NCBI GenBank assembly: GCA_013214705.1
Contig: JABSRZ010000007.1
Span: 129,951-193,950 of the forward strand
Length of the DNA stretch: 64,000 nucleotides
Source of the DNA: Hyphomicrobiales bacterium
Lineage (GTDB): Bacteria > Pseudomonadota > Alphaproteobacteria > Rhizobiales > OSC116
Reading direction: 5' to 3'
Shown here: positions 1 to 8,424 of the stretch, in pieces
Layout of the letters: every line of letters begins with the position of its first letter
How positions within the stretch are numbered: the stretch's first letter is position 1
The notes under the pieces: model-generated
Seen by the model: only the letters and a program-made list of their open reading frames with translations
What the model was told of the DNA's origin: nothing
The model's database searches: none
Position numbers and translations under genes: made by a program

Positions 1-593
1 CCGCCTGTTTTGCCATTAATATGATTCCTGGCCCGAACATTATATTGTCCATTCGCAATGGCATTCAAACCGGCTATGTGAGCAGCATGGTTGGTGTTTT
101 TGGCCGGTTTACCGCATTTATATTTTATGCCATTCTGACGGTGGTGGGGCTTGGCATCATCATTGCCAACAGCCTTTGGGCGTTCACCGCGATTAAAATT
201 GTGGGCGCTATTTACCTGATTTACATAGGGGTTATGAGCATAAAAAATGGCATGAATTTAGGTGATTTTGAGCAAGATATTGGCACCCAACGCAGTTATT
301 ATGTTATTTTTAAAGAAGAAGCTTTAGTTGGCTTCACCAACCCTAAAATTGTGCTGATTTTCACCGCCTTACTGCCGCAATTCATTAGTTCCACGCAAGA
401 TTTTACGTCCCAGTTTTTTTGGCTAACCGCTATGTTCTGCGCGTTAGAGCTGGTTTCGACCTCAATATATGTCGGCGGGGTGTTATTATTTGCCGAAAAA
501 TTTAAATCCCACAAAGGCCAAACCATATTATCGCGGTTAATTGGCAGTTTTCTCATCGGGTTTGGTGTGTTAATGGCCGCCTCCAACAAATAA
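1..593 (+). CDS. LysE/RhtB-family amino acid exporter (5' end cut off)
   Basis: The reading frame is open from base 3, and the first visible ATG (base 21) lies inside the family's conserved N-terminal PGPN motif (PGPN follows M-I), so the true start is before the window. About 196 residues are visible against roughly 205 for the family, so only a short piece is missing. The protein is strongly hydrophobic with about five to six predicted membrane segments. Family members export amino acids or homoserine lactones across the inner membrane; the substrate cannot be inferred. An AEC transporter follows 17 bases downstream, so the two are probably co-transcribed. Confidence 0.85.
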   Translation, partial: ACFAINMIPGPNIILSIRNGIQTGYVSSMVGVFGRFTAFIFYAILTVVGLGIIIANSLWAFTAIKIVGAIYLIYIGVMSIKNGMNLGDFEQDIGTQRSYYVIFKEEALVGFTNPKIVLIFTALLPQFISSTQDFTSQFFWLTAMFCALELVSTSIYVGGVLLFAEKFKSHKGQTILSRLIGSFLIGFGVLMAASNK

Positions 594-610
594 TAAGAAG
601 ATATTTCCAT

Positions 611-1537
611 ATGCTCAACATTGTATATACATTAATGCCCATTTTCTTTTTGATAAGCCTGGGTTATTATTTCCATCGCCAACAAATGTTTGATGAAGGC
701 TTTTGGTCAGGCATTGAGCATTTATGTTATTATGTTTTGTTTCCCTCACTTATCATTCGTACTTTGGCTATTACCGACTTTAACCAGTTTCCGGCATTGG
801 ACATCGCTTTCACCATGGGTGCTGCGGTTACAACTATGATATTCATAGTCAGCTTGGGCTATTTTATTGCCAAACCAATGGGCATGTCTGGCTATTCATA
901 TTCGTCGATATTCCAAGGGTCAACAAGGTGGAATACTTTTGCAGTGGTGGCCATAATATATGGTTTTTACGGCGATGTGGGCGTGTCGATCGCCTCCATC
1001 GGCATTGCGGTAATGATACCGATATTAAACGTAGCCAATGTCACTGCACTGGCATTAATGGTTGGCAAAGAGCCACCATCTTTTGGCAAAGTTGCTATGA
1101 TGTTGGTCAAAAACCCGTTTATCATCGCTTGCTTTGTCGGCTTGCTACTGAATGCAATTGGCCTTGGCCTGTGGGAACCGCTGGCCAACACCATGAATTT
1201 ATTAGGTCGTTCGGCATTGGCTTTGTCCTTGCTCGCGGTGGGTGTCGGGGTTAACCTTTCTGGCATTAAAACCGCTGGTGTTGGCGTGTTTGTGGCGACA
1301 TTTTTAAAACTAGCGGTTATGCCATTGCTTATGTATTTTTACAGCTTGGTATTTAACGTCACCGGCGTGGCCTTTACAGTGGCTATGTTATGCAGTGCCG
1401 TTTCAACGGCGTCTGCTAGCTATATTTTATCCCGCAAAATGGGCGGCGATTCGACTTTAATGGCCAATATTATCACCGTTCAAACTCTGATATCTATCAT
1501 AACCATTCCGGCCATTCTGTTCTATTTCGGCGTATAA
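611..1537 (+). CDS. AEC-family (auxin efflux carrier-like) transporter
   Basis: A 308-residue polytopic inner-membrane protein with about ten hydrophobic segments in the two-bundle pattern of the AEC/MdcF family. The N-terminus ([20 protein letters not shown]) is typical of that family, as is the glycine-rich central stretch around [16 protein letters not shown]. Family members move small organic acids such as malonate or malate; the substrate here is unknown. It sits 17 bases after the LysE-type gene on the same strand. The ATG at 611 is preceded by a weak purine stretch (AAGAAG). Confidence 0.85.
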   Translation: MLNIVYTLMPIFFLISLGYYFHRQQMFDEGFWSGIEHLCYYVLFPSLIIRTLAITDFNQFPALDIAFTMGAAVTTMIFIVSLGYFIAKPMGMSGYSYSSIFQGSTRWNTFAVVAIIYGFYGDVGVSIASIGIAVMIPILNVANVTALALMVGKEPPSFGKVAMMLVKNPFIIACFVGLLLNAIGLGLWEPLANTMNLLGRSALALSLLAVGVGVNLSGIKTAGVGVFVATFLKLAVMPLLMYFYSLVFNVTGVAFTVAMLCSAVSTASASYILSRKMGGDSTLMANIITVQTLISIITIPAILFYFGV

Positions 1538-1599
1538 ATTGGAGCAAGAATGAATCTACACTTGTTCAAAACGCTAAAGCTGTTTATAGCTTAGTTTTA

Positions 1600-2571
1600 A
1601 TGAAAAATTTTGAAGACATGATGAATCCGCATTTTACCCAAAAGCATTTATTGGGTATTGAGGGGCTGAAAGAAGCCAACATCACCGCATTGCTAAATCT
1701 GGCTGAAGAGAAGATTGAGCAATCCCGCCAAGACATTAAAAAAACCGACAGCCTCAAAGGCCGCACTCTCATTAACCTGTTTTTCGAAAGCTCGACCCGG
1801 ACTCAAGCTTCGTTCGAACTTGCTGGCAAACGCTTGGGCGCAGATGTTATGAATATGGCGGTGGCGCATTCATCGGTTAAAAAAGGCGAAACCCTCATCG
1901 ATACAGCCGCGACCTTAAACGCCATGCGGCCAGATGTTTTGGTGATCAGGCATAGTGCCGCAGGCGCAGTTGAGCTGCTGGCTCAAAAGGTCAATTGCGC
2001 GGTTATCAATGCTGGCGATGGCCGGCACGAACACCCTACCCAAGCTTTGCTAGACGCCCTCACCATTAGGCGCAATAAAGGCCGGATAGCGCGGCTTACC
2101 GTGGCTATATGTGGTGATATTTTGCATAGCCGGGTGGCACGCTCAAACATTATATTGCTGAACATTATGGGCGCACGGGTGCGGTTAATTGCGCCACCGA
2201 CATTGTTACCGGCCGGCGCGGCCGAAATGGGCTGCGAAGTTTATCATGATATGAAACAAGGCCTCAAAGGCGTAGATATTGTGATGATGCTGCGGCTGCA
2301 AACAGAACGCATGCAAGGCGCGTTTATTCCCTCAACTCGCGAATATTACCATTTTTATGGCTTGGATGAAGAAAAACTAAATTACGCCAATGATGATGCC
2401 TTGGTTATGCATCCCGGGCCGATGAATAGAGGTGTCGAAATTGATAGCGTGGTGGCAGATAGCGCGCGTTCGTTAATTCGCGAACAGGTAGAAATGGGTG
2501 TGGCTGTGCGTATGGCGGTGCTCGAGGCCTTGTCAAACAACTGGTTGTCGTCGGCAAAGGAGGCAAAATAA
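1600..2571 (+). CDS. pyrB: Aspartate carbamoyltransferase catalytic subunit
   Basis: Catalyses carbamoyl phosphate + aspartate to carbamoyl aspartate, the committed step of pyrimidine synthesis, in the cytoplasm. The carbamoyl-phosphate motif S-S-T-R-T is at residues 64-68, HPTQ at 145-148 and HPGPMNRG at 271-278, all standard for the family. The length (323 aa) is normal for a catalytic chain. The start is not certain: in-frame ATGs at 1618 and 1621 would remove a poorly conserved leader, and none has a clear ribosome site. Its stop overlaps the start of the dihydroorotase-like gene by one base (TAATG), suggesting translational coupling and a complex of the two products. Confidence 0.96.
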   Translation: MKNFEDMMNPHFTQKHLLGIEGLKEANITALLNLAEEKIEQSRQDIKKTDSLKGRTLINLFFESSTRTQASFELAGKRLGADVMNMAVAHSSVKKGETLIDTAATLNAMRPDVLVIRHSAAGAVELLAQKVNCAVINAGDGRHEHPTQALLDALTIRRNKGRIARLTVAICGDILHSRVARSNIILLNIMGARVRLIAPPTLLPAGAAEMGCEVYHDMKQGLKGVDIVMMLRLQTERMQGAFIPSTREYYHFYGLDEEKLNYANDDALVMHPGPMNRGVEIDSVVADSARSLIREQVEMGVAVRMAVLEALSNNWLSSAKEAK

Positions 2572-3851
2572 TGGATATGCAAATTTATTATAATGCCCGG
2601 CTAATCGACCCGGTTAACCTGACCGACGAAATTGGCGGCTGTGTGGTGCAAGCCGGTAAAATTTTGGCAATCGGCAAACATATCGACGCAAATTATGCGA
2701 CGGATGGCATCAAAATTGATGTTGAAGGCCATATTTTGGCACCGGGTTTGGTCGACATGCGGGTATTTTTACAAGGTGTGGGCAACCAGACGCTTAAAAA
2801 TATTGGCAAAACGGCCGTGGCTGGCGGTGTCACCTCATTATTGTCGATGCCAAACTCAGACCCGGTCATCGAAGACATCGCGTTGGTGGAATATATTAAC
2901 GGCCGTTCAAAAGCCATATCAGGCATTAATTTACATGTTAGCGCGGCCATCACCAAAAAACTAGAAGGGCTTGAGTTGGCCGAAATCGGCCTGCTTAAAA
3001 AAGCCGGAGCCATCGCGTTTACAGATGGCCGAAAAGGCATACAAAACTCGCTACTATTCAGGCGCTTGCTCGATTATTCAACCTGCCATGATGCCCTCAT
3101 CATCCATGATGTCGAAGACCAATCATTGGCCGGCGATGGAGTGATGAATGAAGGCTTATTTGCCTCGCGCTTGGGGCTGCCTAGCAAGCCCAAAATTGCC
3201 GAAACCATTATGCTCGATCGCGATTTATCATTGGTGGCATTCACTGGCGCGCGCTATCATGTGGCGCAAATTTCTTGCGCCGAATCGGTAGCCTCAGTGC
3301 GCCGGGCTAAGAATGACCATGTAAAAATCACCGCTGGGGTGTCCATTAACAACCTGACGTTAAATGAGTTTGACATTGGCGAATACCGTTCATTTTTGCA
3401 TTTAGAGCCACCTTTGCGCAGCGAACAAGACCGTCTGGCGATGGTCGAAGGCATAAAAAATGGCGATATCGACGTGATTGTATCGTCTCACGACCCGCAA
3501 GATGCGGATGGCAAACGCCACCCGTTTGCCGACAGCGCAGTTGGCGCAGTGGGCCTTGAGACCACGCTTAGCGCAGCTTTAAGGCTATATCATAATGAAG
3601 AGATTAGCCTGCCCGCATTGTGGCGGGTGTTGAGCTATAACCCCGCCCAAATATTGGGGCTAGATGTTGGCTGCCTACACATTGGCAAGGCGGCAGATTT
3701 TATCATTGTTGACCCCAATTACAGTTGGAAAGTCGAGCGTTCGGCGCTTTTTTCTAAACATACAAATACACCATTTGAGAATCGGGTGTTACAGGGTAAA
3801 GTTCTGGCAACCTATGTCGATGGTCAACAAGTTTTTAAATTGGAGATGTAA
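2571..3851 (+). CDS. pyrC: Dihydroorotase-like protein, probably catalytically dead (PyrC'/PyrX type)
   Basis: A 426-residue amidohydrolase-fold protein of the dihydroorotase (multifunctional complex) family, starting after a perfect AGGAGG (2558-2563) seven bases upstream. The zinc-binding residues are missing. The HxH after PGLVD is R64-V-F66. The histidine in the usual YHxxHIS motif is Q233. The TDHAPH loop reads S-S-H-D-P-Q (305-310), losing the catalytic aspartate. In pseudomonads an inactive PyrC' holds the ATCase holoenzyme together, and the one-base overlap with pyrB fits that role here. Genome annotation usually calls this gene pyrC; if it is inactive, a true dihydroorotase must lie outside this window. 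Confidence 0.9.
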   Translation: MDMQIYYNARLIDPVNLTDEIGGCVVQAGKILAIGKHIDANYATDGIKIDVEGHILAPGLVDMRVFLQGVGNQTLKNIGKTAVAGGVTSLLSMPNSDPVIEDIALVEYINGRSKAISGINLHVSAAITKKLEGLELAEIGLLKKAGAIAFTDGRKGIQNSLLFRRLLDYSTCHDALIIHDVEDQSLAGDGVMNEGLFASRLGLPSKPKIAETIMLDRDLSLVAFTGARYHVAQISCAESVASVRRAKNDHVKITAGVSINNLTLNEFDIGEYRSFLHLEPPLRSEQDRLAMVEGIKNGDIDVIVSSHDPQDADGKRHPFADSAVGAVGLETTLSAALRLYHNEEISLPALWRVLSYNPAQILGLDVGCLHIGKAADFIIVDPNYSWKVERSALFSKHTNTPFENRVLQGKVLATYVDGQQVFKLEM

Positions 3852-3854
3852 ATT

Positions 3855-4481
3855 ATGCGTGAGTTTTTAATCGCTTATCATGGCTACGGCTTAGCATTTA
3901 TCATCGGTTATTTTTTGGGATCAATCCCATTTGGGCTGATTATTACCAAATTGGCTGGCCAAGGCGATGTGCGTGACATTGGCTCGGGCAGCATTGGCGC
4001 CACCAATGTATTGCGCACAGGCAGTAAAAAACTTGCCGCCGCCACGTTAATTGCCGATGTGGCAAAAGGCGCCATCGCGGTTTCAATTACTTTGTATTTT
4101 GCGGCCACAATGAATTTCGATATGTTTTATGTCTATTTAACCGCTTTTTTTGCCCTGACCGGACACATGTTCCCGGTTTGGTTAAAATTTAAAGGTGGCA
4201 AAGGCGTTGCCACATATATTGGCATCTTTTTGGTCGCCGCGCCTTGGGCGGTGTTGGTATTTGCCATCACTTGGTTATCAACCGCCTATCTCACTCGTTA
4301 TTCATCTCTGGCTGCGCTGCTCGCCTGTTCGGCAACCACAATTTATTTGTGGCTGGGTTTTACAAATGCCGATTGGGCGGTACCTGCGACCATTCTTACC
4401 GCCACGGTCATTTTAAAACATCACGAGAATATAAAACGCCTGCTAAACGGCGAGGAAAGCAAAATTGGAGATAAAAGCTAA
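3855..4481 (+). CDS. plsY: Acyl-phosphate:glycerol-3-phosphate acyltransferase PlsY
   Basis: Inner-membrane enzyme that transfers an acyl chain from acyl phosphate to glycerol 3-phosphate, the first step of phospholipid synthesis. The three family motifs are present: GSIPFG near residue 22, GSGSIGATNVLR near residue 47, and a GHMFPVWLKFKGGKGVAT stretch near residues 95-115. About five membrane segments and 208 residues match the family. It starts three bases after the pyrC-like stop and ends directly against the dprA start, so it belongs to one operon with them. Confidence 0.95.
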   Translation: MREFLIAYHGYGLAFIIGYFLGSIPFGLIITKLAGQGDVRDIGSGSIGATNVLRTGSKKLAAATLIADVAKGAIAVSITLYFAATMNFDMFYVYLTAFFALTGHMFPVWLKFKGGKGVATYIGIFLVAAPWAVLVFAITWLSTAYLTRYSSLAALLACSATTIYLWLGFTNADWAVPATILTATVILKHHENIKRLLNGEESKIGDKS

Positions 4482-5648
4482 ATGAATGAGGCTTTAAAAT
4501 TGGCACTTACAGACGAGCAGAAACTAGATTGGTTGCAGCTTATTCGTTCCCGTCAAATTGGCCCCAAAATATTTCATATGCTGATTAATAAATATGGCGG
4601 CGCGGCCAATGCCATTGCTGCTTTGCCAGAATTTATTGCCCAAACCAACAATAAAAAAATAAAATTGGCGGCGCGTGATTCTGTTTTACGAGAATGGGAT
4701 GCCCTGCATAAATTTGGCGCCACAATCATCGCTTTGGGCGAAGATAATTACCCAGAAACCTTAAAATTTTCTAACAACCCACCACCTCTGCTAACCGTGA
4801 GGGGCGATGTCTCACAATTGAAAAAACCAGCACTTAGCATTGTTGGCACACGCAATTGCTCGGCCTTGGGGCTAAAGTTAACCCATAAATTGGCTTCAGA
4901 TGTGGGCGCAGAAGGGTTTTGCATCGTCTCTGGTTTTGCCAAGGGAATAGATAGCAAAGCCCATATTGCGGCGTTAAAAACCGGCACGATAGCCTGTTTG
5001 GCTGGCGGCATTAATATCATCTACCCGCCCGAGAATGAAAACTTATACCAAGAGTTTTTAACCCATAAAGGCCTATTTGTTACCGAAATGCCGTTTAACC
5101 TAACCCCAAAAGCCGTGCATTTCCCACGCCGAAACCGCATTATAGCTGGCATTACACACGCCACATTGGTTATCGAGGCGGCGATAAAATCTGGTTCACT
5201 TATTACCGCGACCATGGCCGGCGAGTTAGGCCGAGATGTATTGGCTGTGCCCGGCAGCCCACTCGACCCACGGGCAGCAGGGCCAAATAGTTTAATTAAA
5301 GATGGCGCCATAATGGTGCGGCATAAAGATGATATTTTAGAAAAACTGGCTTTTTCCAAAATCCAACCACAAATAGCCGAAATTGAATCCACGCAGAATG
5401 ATTTATTCGATGCGCCAGTGCCGATTGATGAACCAACTAAAAGCATCATGAAACCTATTGCAGACTCCAAAAACCAGCAAACCGCCGAACAGGTGATTTT
5501 GCAATTACTCACCACTTCACCCATTGATCCAGATTATTTATTAAGAGAATCGAAATTAACGACAGAAAATTTTCACACTGCCATAATGATGCTGGAACTG
5601 GATGATAAAATTGAACAAATTTACGGACAAGGCATACAATTATCGTAG
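4482..5648 (+). CDS. dprA: DNA-processing protein DprA (Smf)
   Basis: Binds incoming single-stranded DNA and loads RecA during natural transformation; it is also kept in many bacteria not known to be competent. The Rossmann-like core shows SIVGTRNCSALG, SGFAKGIDSKAHIAAL, LAGGINIIYP, FPRRNRII and GSLITATMAGELGRDVLAVPG. A SAM-like helix-rich region precedes it and a C-terminal winged-helix segment (last about 60 residues) follows, as in alphaproteobacterial DprA. The ATG abuts the plsY stop codon with no spacer, which suggests re-initiation. The length of 388 aa is typical. Confidence 0.95.
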   Translation: MNEALKLALTDEQKLDWLQLIRSRQIGPKIFHMLINKYGGAANAIAALPEFIAQTNNKKIKLAARDSVLREWDALHKFGATIIALGEDNYPETLKFSNNPPPLLTVRGDVSQLKKPALSIVGTRNCSALGLKLTHKLASDVGAEGFCIVSGFAKGIDSKAHIAALKTGTIACLAGGINIIYPPENENLYQEFLTHKGLFVTEMPFNLTPKAVHFPRRNRIIAGITHATLVIEAAIKSGSLITATMAGELGRDVLAVPGSPLDPRAAGPNSLIKDGAIMVRHKDDILEKLAFSKIQPQIAEIESTQNDLFDAPVPIDEPTKSIMKPIADSKNQQTAEQVILQLLTTSPIDPDYLLRESKLTTENFHTAIMMLELDDKIEQIYGQGIQLS

Positions 5649-5697
5649 AATTTAGCGTGTTTAGGCGCAAAAAATAAATTAAATTATTAAAAGTTTT

Positions 5698-5726
5698 TTG
5701 ACAAATCTAGATTAGATGCGTATTAG
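5698..5726 (+). promoter_or_regulatory. Probable sigma-70 promoter of topA
   Basis: TTGACA at 5698-5703 and TATTAG at 5721-5726, separated by exactly 17 bases in an AT-rich gap. This places a start site near 5733 and a leader of about 40 bases before the topA ATG. It is the best promoter-like sequence in the 124-base gap between dprA and topA, so topA-rnr is probably transcribed from here rather than only from the pyrB operon. Confidence 0.65.
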
Positions 5727-5772
5727 CATAAAAATAATAGAGCCATATTAAAGCCAGTAGTCGGAACAAATT

Positions 5773-8424
5773 ATGAAGATAGTGATCGTAGAATCCCCAG
5801 CAAAAGCCAAAACCATCAACAAGTATTTGGGCTCTGACTATAAAGTATTTGCCTCTTACGGCCATGTGCGAGATCTGCCATCAAAAGACGGTTCGGTAGA
5901 TACTGAAAATGATTTTGAGATGAATTGGCTGGTCGACACCGACAGCAAAAAACGTTTGAACGAAATTGCCAAAGAGCTAAAAACCGCCGATAAACTCATT
6001 CTCGCGACCGACCCTGACCGCGAAGGTGAAGCCATTAGCTGGCATGTATTAGAAGTGCTTAACGCCAAACGCGGCCTGATGAAGGGCATCGAGGTCGAAC
6101 GTGTGGTATTTAACGCCATCACCAAAAAATCTATTTTAGAAGCCATGGATCAACCGCGCGAAATAGACATGCCATTGGTCGAAGCTTATTTGGCGCGCCG
6201 AGCGTTGGATTATTTGGTTGGTTTTTCACTGTCACCAATATTGTGGCGTAAATTACCGGGTTCACGTAGCGCCGGTCGAGTGCAATCTGTTTCATTGCGG
6301 CTAATTTGCGAACGCGAAGCCGAAATCGAAAAATTCATACGCGAAGAGTTTTGGACCATTGACGGCAAACAAAAATCTACCGATGGTATAACCTTCACCA
6401 CAAAATTATGGGCGATCGACAGCCAACGGTTAGAAAAATTCTCCATCACCAATGATGTCGATGCCAAAGCGATTGAAACCACGCTACATAATGGCGATTT
6501 AAAAGTTACAGATATTAAAAGCACGCCTGCCCGCCGCCGGCCATATGCGCCGTTTACCACCTCCACCATGCAACAAGAAGCTTCGTCTAAACTTGGGTTT
6601 GGCGCTGCCCGCACCATGCAAGTGGCACAACGCCTGTATGAAGGTGTCAATTTAAATGGCGAAACCACCGGCCTCATAACCTATATGCGTACCGACGGCG
6701 TCACCATGACCCAAGAAGCCATTGTAGAAGCCCGCCAAGTGGTTAAAAAAATGCTTGGTGATAAATATTTACCCGCCAAACAGCGGCATTATACCGCTAA
6801 AGCTAAAAACGCTCAAGAGGCGCATGAGGCCATCCGCCCGACTTCATTAGCCCGCCACCCAAATCAGGTGCGCAGCATATTAAATGACGAACAATTTAAA
6901 CTTTATAATTTGGTCTGGTGTCGCGCCTTAGGCTCGCAAATGGAAGACGCCCTATTTGAACGCACCGCGGTCACGCTAGAAACCACAGGCAATGACGGCA
7001 AGACTTATGAGTTTCGCGCCACTGGTTCAGTGATGATATTTGATGGCTTTCTCAACCTTTATCAATCTTCATTTGATGACAAATCACATGATGAAGATGC
7101 CAAACGTTTGCCCAAGCTGGCTGAAGGCGAAACCGTAAAAACCTTAGAGATTTTGCCAATACAACATTTTACTGAGCCACCGGCGCGTTTTTCAGAAGCC
7201 TCACTTATTCGCAGAATGGAAGAACTCGGCATTGGCCGCCCGTCTACCTACACATCGACCATGTCGACTTTGCGCGATAGAGATTATATCAGATTAGAGA
7301 AAAAACGCCTTTACCCCGAAGATAAAGGCCGACTTGTAACCGCATTTTTAGAAAATTTCTTCAGCAAATATGTGCAATATGATTTTACCGCCCATCTAGA
7401 ACAGGATTTAGATGAAATTTCGAATGGTAAAGCCGAATGGAAAGACGTATTGCGCGAATTTTGGACTCCATTTAACGAGTTGATTCAAGAAACCAAAGGC
7501 TTGAGAATCACCCAAGTGCTTGACGCACTTAATATTTCGCTAGGGCCGCTGGTATTTCCAGAACGTGAAGATGGCACTCACCCGCGCGCTTGCACAAAAT
7601 GTGATGATGGTCAGTTAAGCTTAAAAGTTGGCCGTTATGGCGCATTTATTGGCTGCTCTAACTATCCGGACTGCAACTTTACCCGCCAACTTGGCCAAGG
7701 TAATGAAGATGCTGCCGGTGACGAACCTAAAGTATTGGGCATAGACCCCGAAACAAAAATGGAAGTTTCATTGCGCAAAGGTCGGTTTGGTTTCTATGTG
7801 CAACTCGGCGAAGCGGTGGAAAAAGAAAAACCAAAACGCTCGACCATCCCTAAAGATGTTGACCCCTTTGCTTTAGATTTAGCTTTAGCCCTTGGCTTAT
7901 TACAATTGCCGCGCTCCATAGGCATGCATCCCGAAGATGGATTGGTGGTAAAAGCTGGGCTTGGCCGTTTTGGCCCGTATATTTTGCACAATAAAATTTT
8001 TGCCAGCTTAACACCAGGCGATGATGTGTTGAGCGTGGGTCTAAACCGTGCAGTCACACTGTTGGCCGAAAAACGCGCCAAACAACGGGCGCAATCTATC
8101 CCGATTAAGATTTTGGGCGAACACCCTAAATTGGGTGGCGAAGTTGGGCTATATAATGGCCGCTACGGACCTTATGTAAAGTTCGAAAAAACCAACGCCA
8201 CCATTGGCAAGGCCAACGACCCTGATTCGATAACCATGGAAATGGCAGTTGAACTGATTGCAGCCAAACAAGCCAAGGACGACAAGAAAAAACCCGGCAA
8301 AAAGAAGGCTGCACCCAAGAAAAAAGCTGCTGCTAAAAAAACCACCACCAAAAAGAAAGCCGCGCCTAAAAAGAAAAAAGCTGCAGCCAAAAAAACCACG
8401 GCTAAAAAGACTGCGGAAGCATGA
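5773..8424 (+). CDS. topA: DNA topoisomerase I (type IA)
   Basis: Relaxes negative supercoils by cutting one strand through a 5'-phosphotyrosine. The N-terminal Toprim domain begins MKIVIVESPAKAKTI and holds the DPDREGE acidic motif. The catalytic tyrosine is Y304 in LITYMRTDG. One four-cysteine zinc ribbon follows the core (CTKC...CSNYPDC, about residues 614-635), then further topoisomerase C-terminal repeats built around GRFGFY, GRFGPY and GRYGPY. The last about 45 residues are almost entirely Lys/Ala/Thr, a histone-H1-like DNA-binding tail common in alphaproteobacteria. The 883-residue length is normal. It overlaps rnr by four bases. Confidence 0.97.
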   Translation: MKIVIVESPAKAKTINKYLGSDYKVFASYGHVRDLPSKDGSVDTENDFEMNWLVDTDSKKRLNEIAKELKTADKLILATDPDREGEAISWHVLEVLNAKRGLMKGIEVERVVFNAITKKSILEAMDQPREIDMPLVEAYLARRALDYLVGFSLSPILWRKLPGSRSAGRVQSVSLRLICEREAEIEKFIREEFWTIDGKQKSTDGITFTTKLWAIDSQRLEKFSITNDVDAKAIETTLHNGDLKVTDIKSTPARRRPYAPFTTSTMQQEASSKLGFGAARTMQVAQRLYEGVNLNGETTGLITYMRTDGVTMTQEAIVEARQVVKKMLGDKYLPAKQRHYTAKAKNAQEAHEAIRPTSLARHPNQVRSILNDEQFKLYNLVWCRALGSQMEDALFERTAVTLETTGNDGKTYEFRATGSVMIFDGFLNLYQSSFDDKSHDEDAKRLPKLAEGETVKTLEILPIQHFTEPPARFSEASLIRRMEELGIGRPSTYTSTMSTLRDRDYIRLEKKRLYPEDKGRLVTAFLENFFSKYVQYDFTAHLEQDLDEISNGKAEWKDVLREFWTPFNELIQETKGLRITQVLDALNISLGPLVFPEREDGTHPRACTKCDDGQLSLKVGRYGAFIGCSNYPDCNFTRQLGQGNEDAAGDEPKVLGIDPETKMEVSLRKGRFGFYVQLGEAVEKEKPKRSTIPKDVDPFALDLALALGLLQLPRSIGMHPEDGLVVKAGLGRFGPYILHNKIFASLTPGDDVLSVGLNRAVTLLAEKRAKQRAQSIPIKILGEHPKLGGEVGLYNGRYGPYVKFEKTNATIGKANDPDSITMEMAVELIAAKQAKDDKKKPGKKKAAPKKKAAAKKTTTKKKAAPKKKKAAAKKTTAKKTAEA

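Noticed and set aside
5021-5524. 167-residue minus-strand ORF inside dprA
   Set aside because: It is antisense to a well-conserved dprA core, has no ribosome site and no family-like features.
8172-8399. Hydrophobic 75-residue ORF on the minus strand
   Set aside because: It is the antisense reading of the lysine/alanine-rich tail of topA; repeats of AAG/AAA codons read as leucine/phenylalanine on the other strand.
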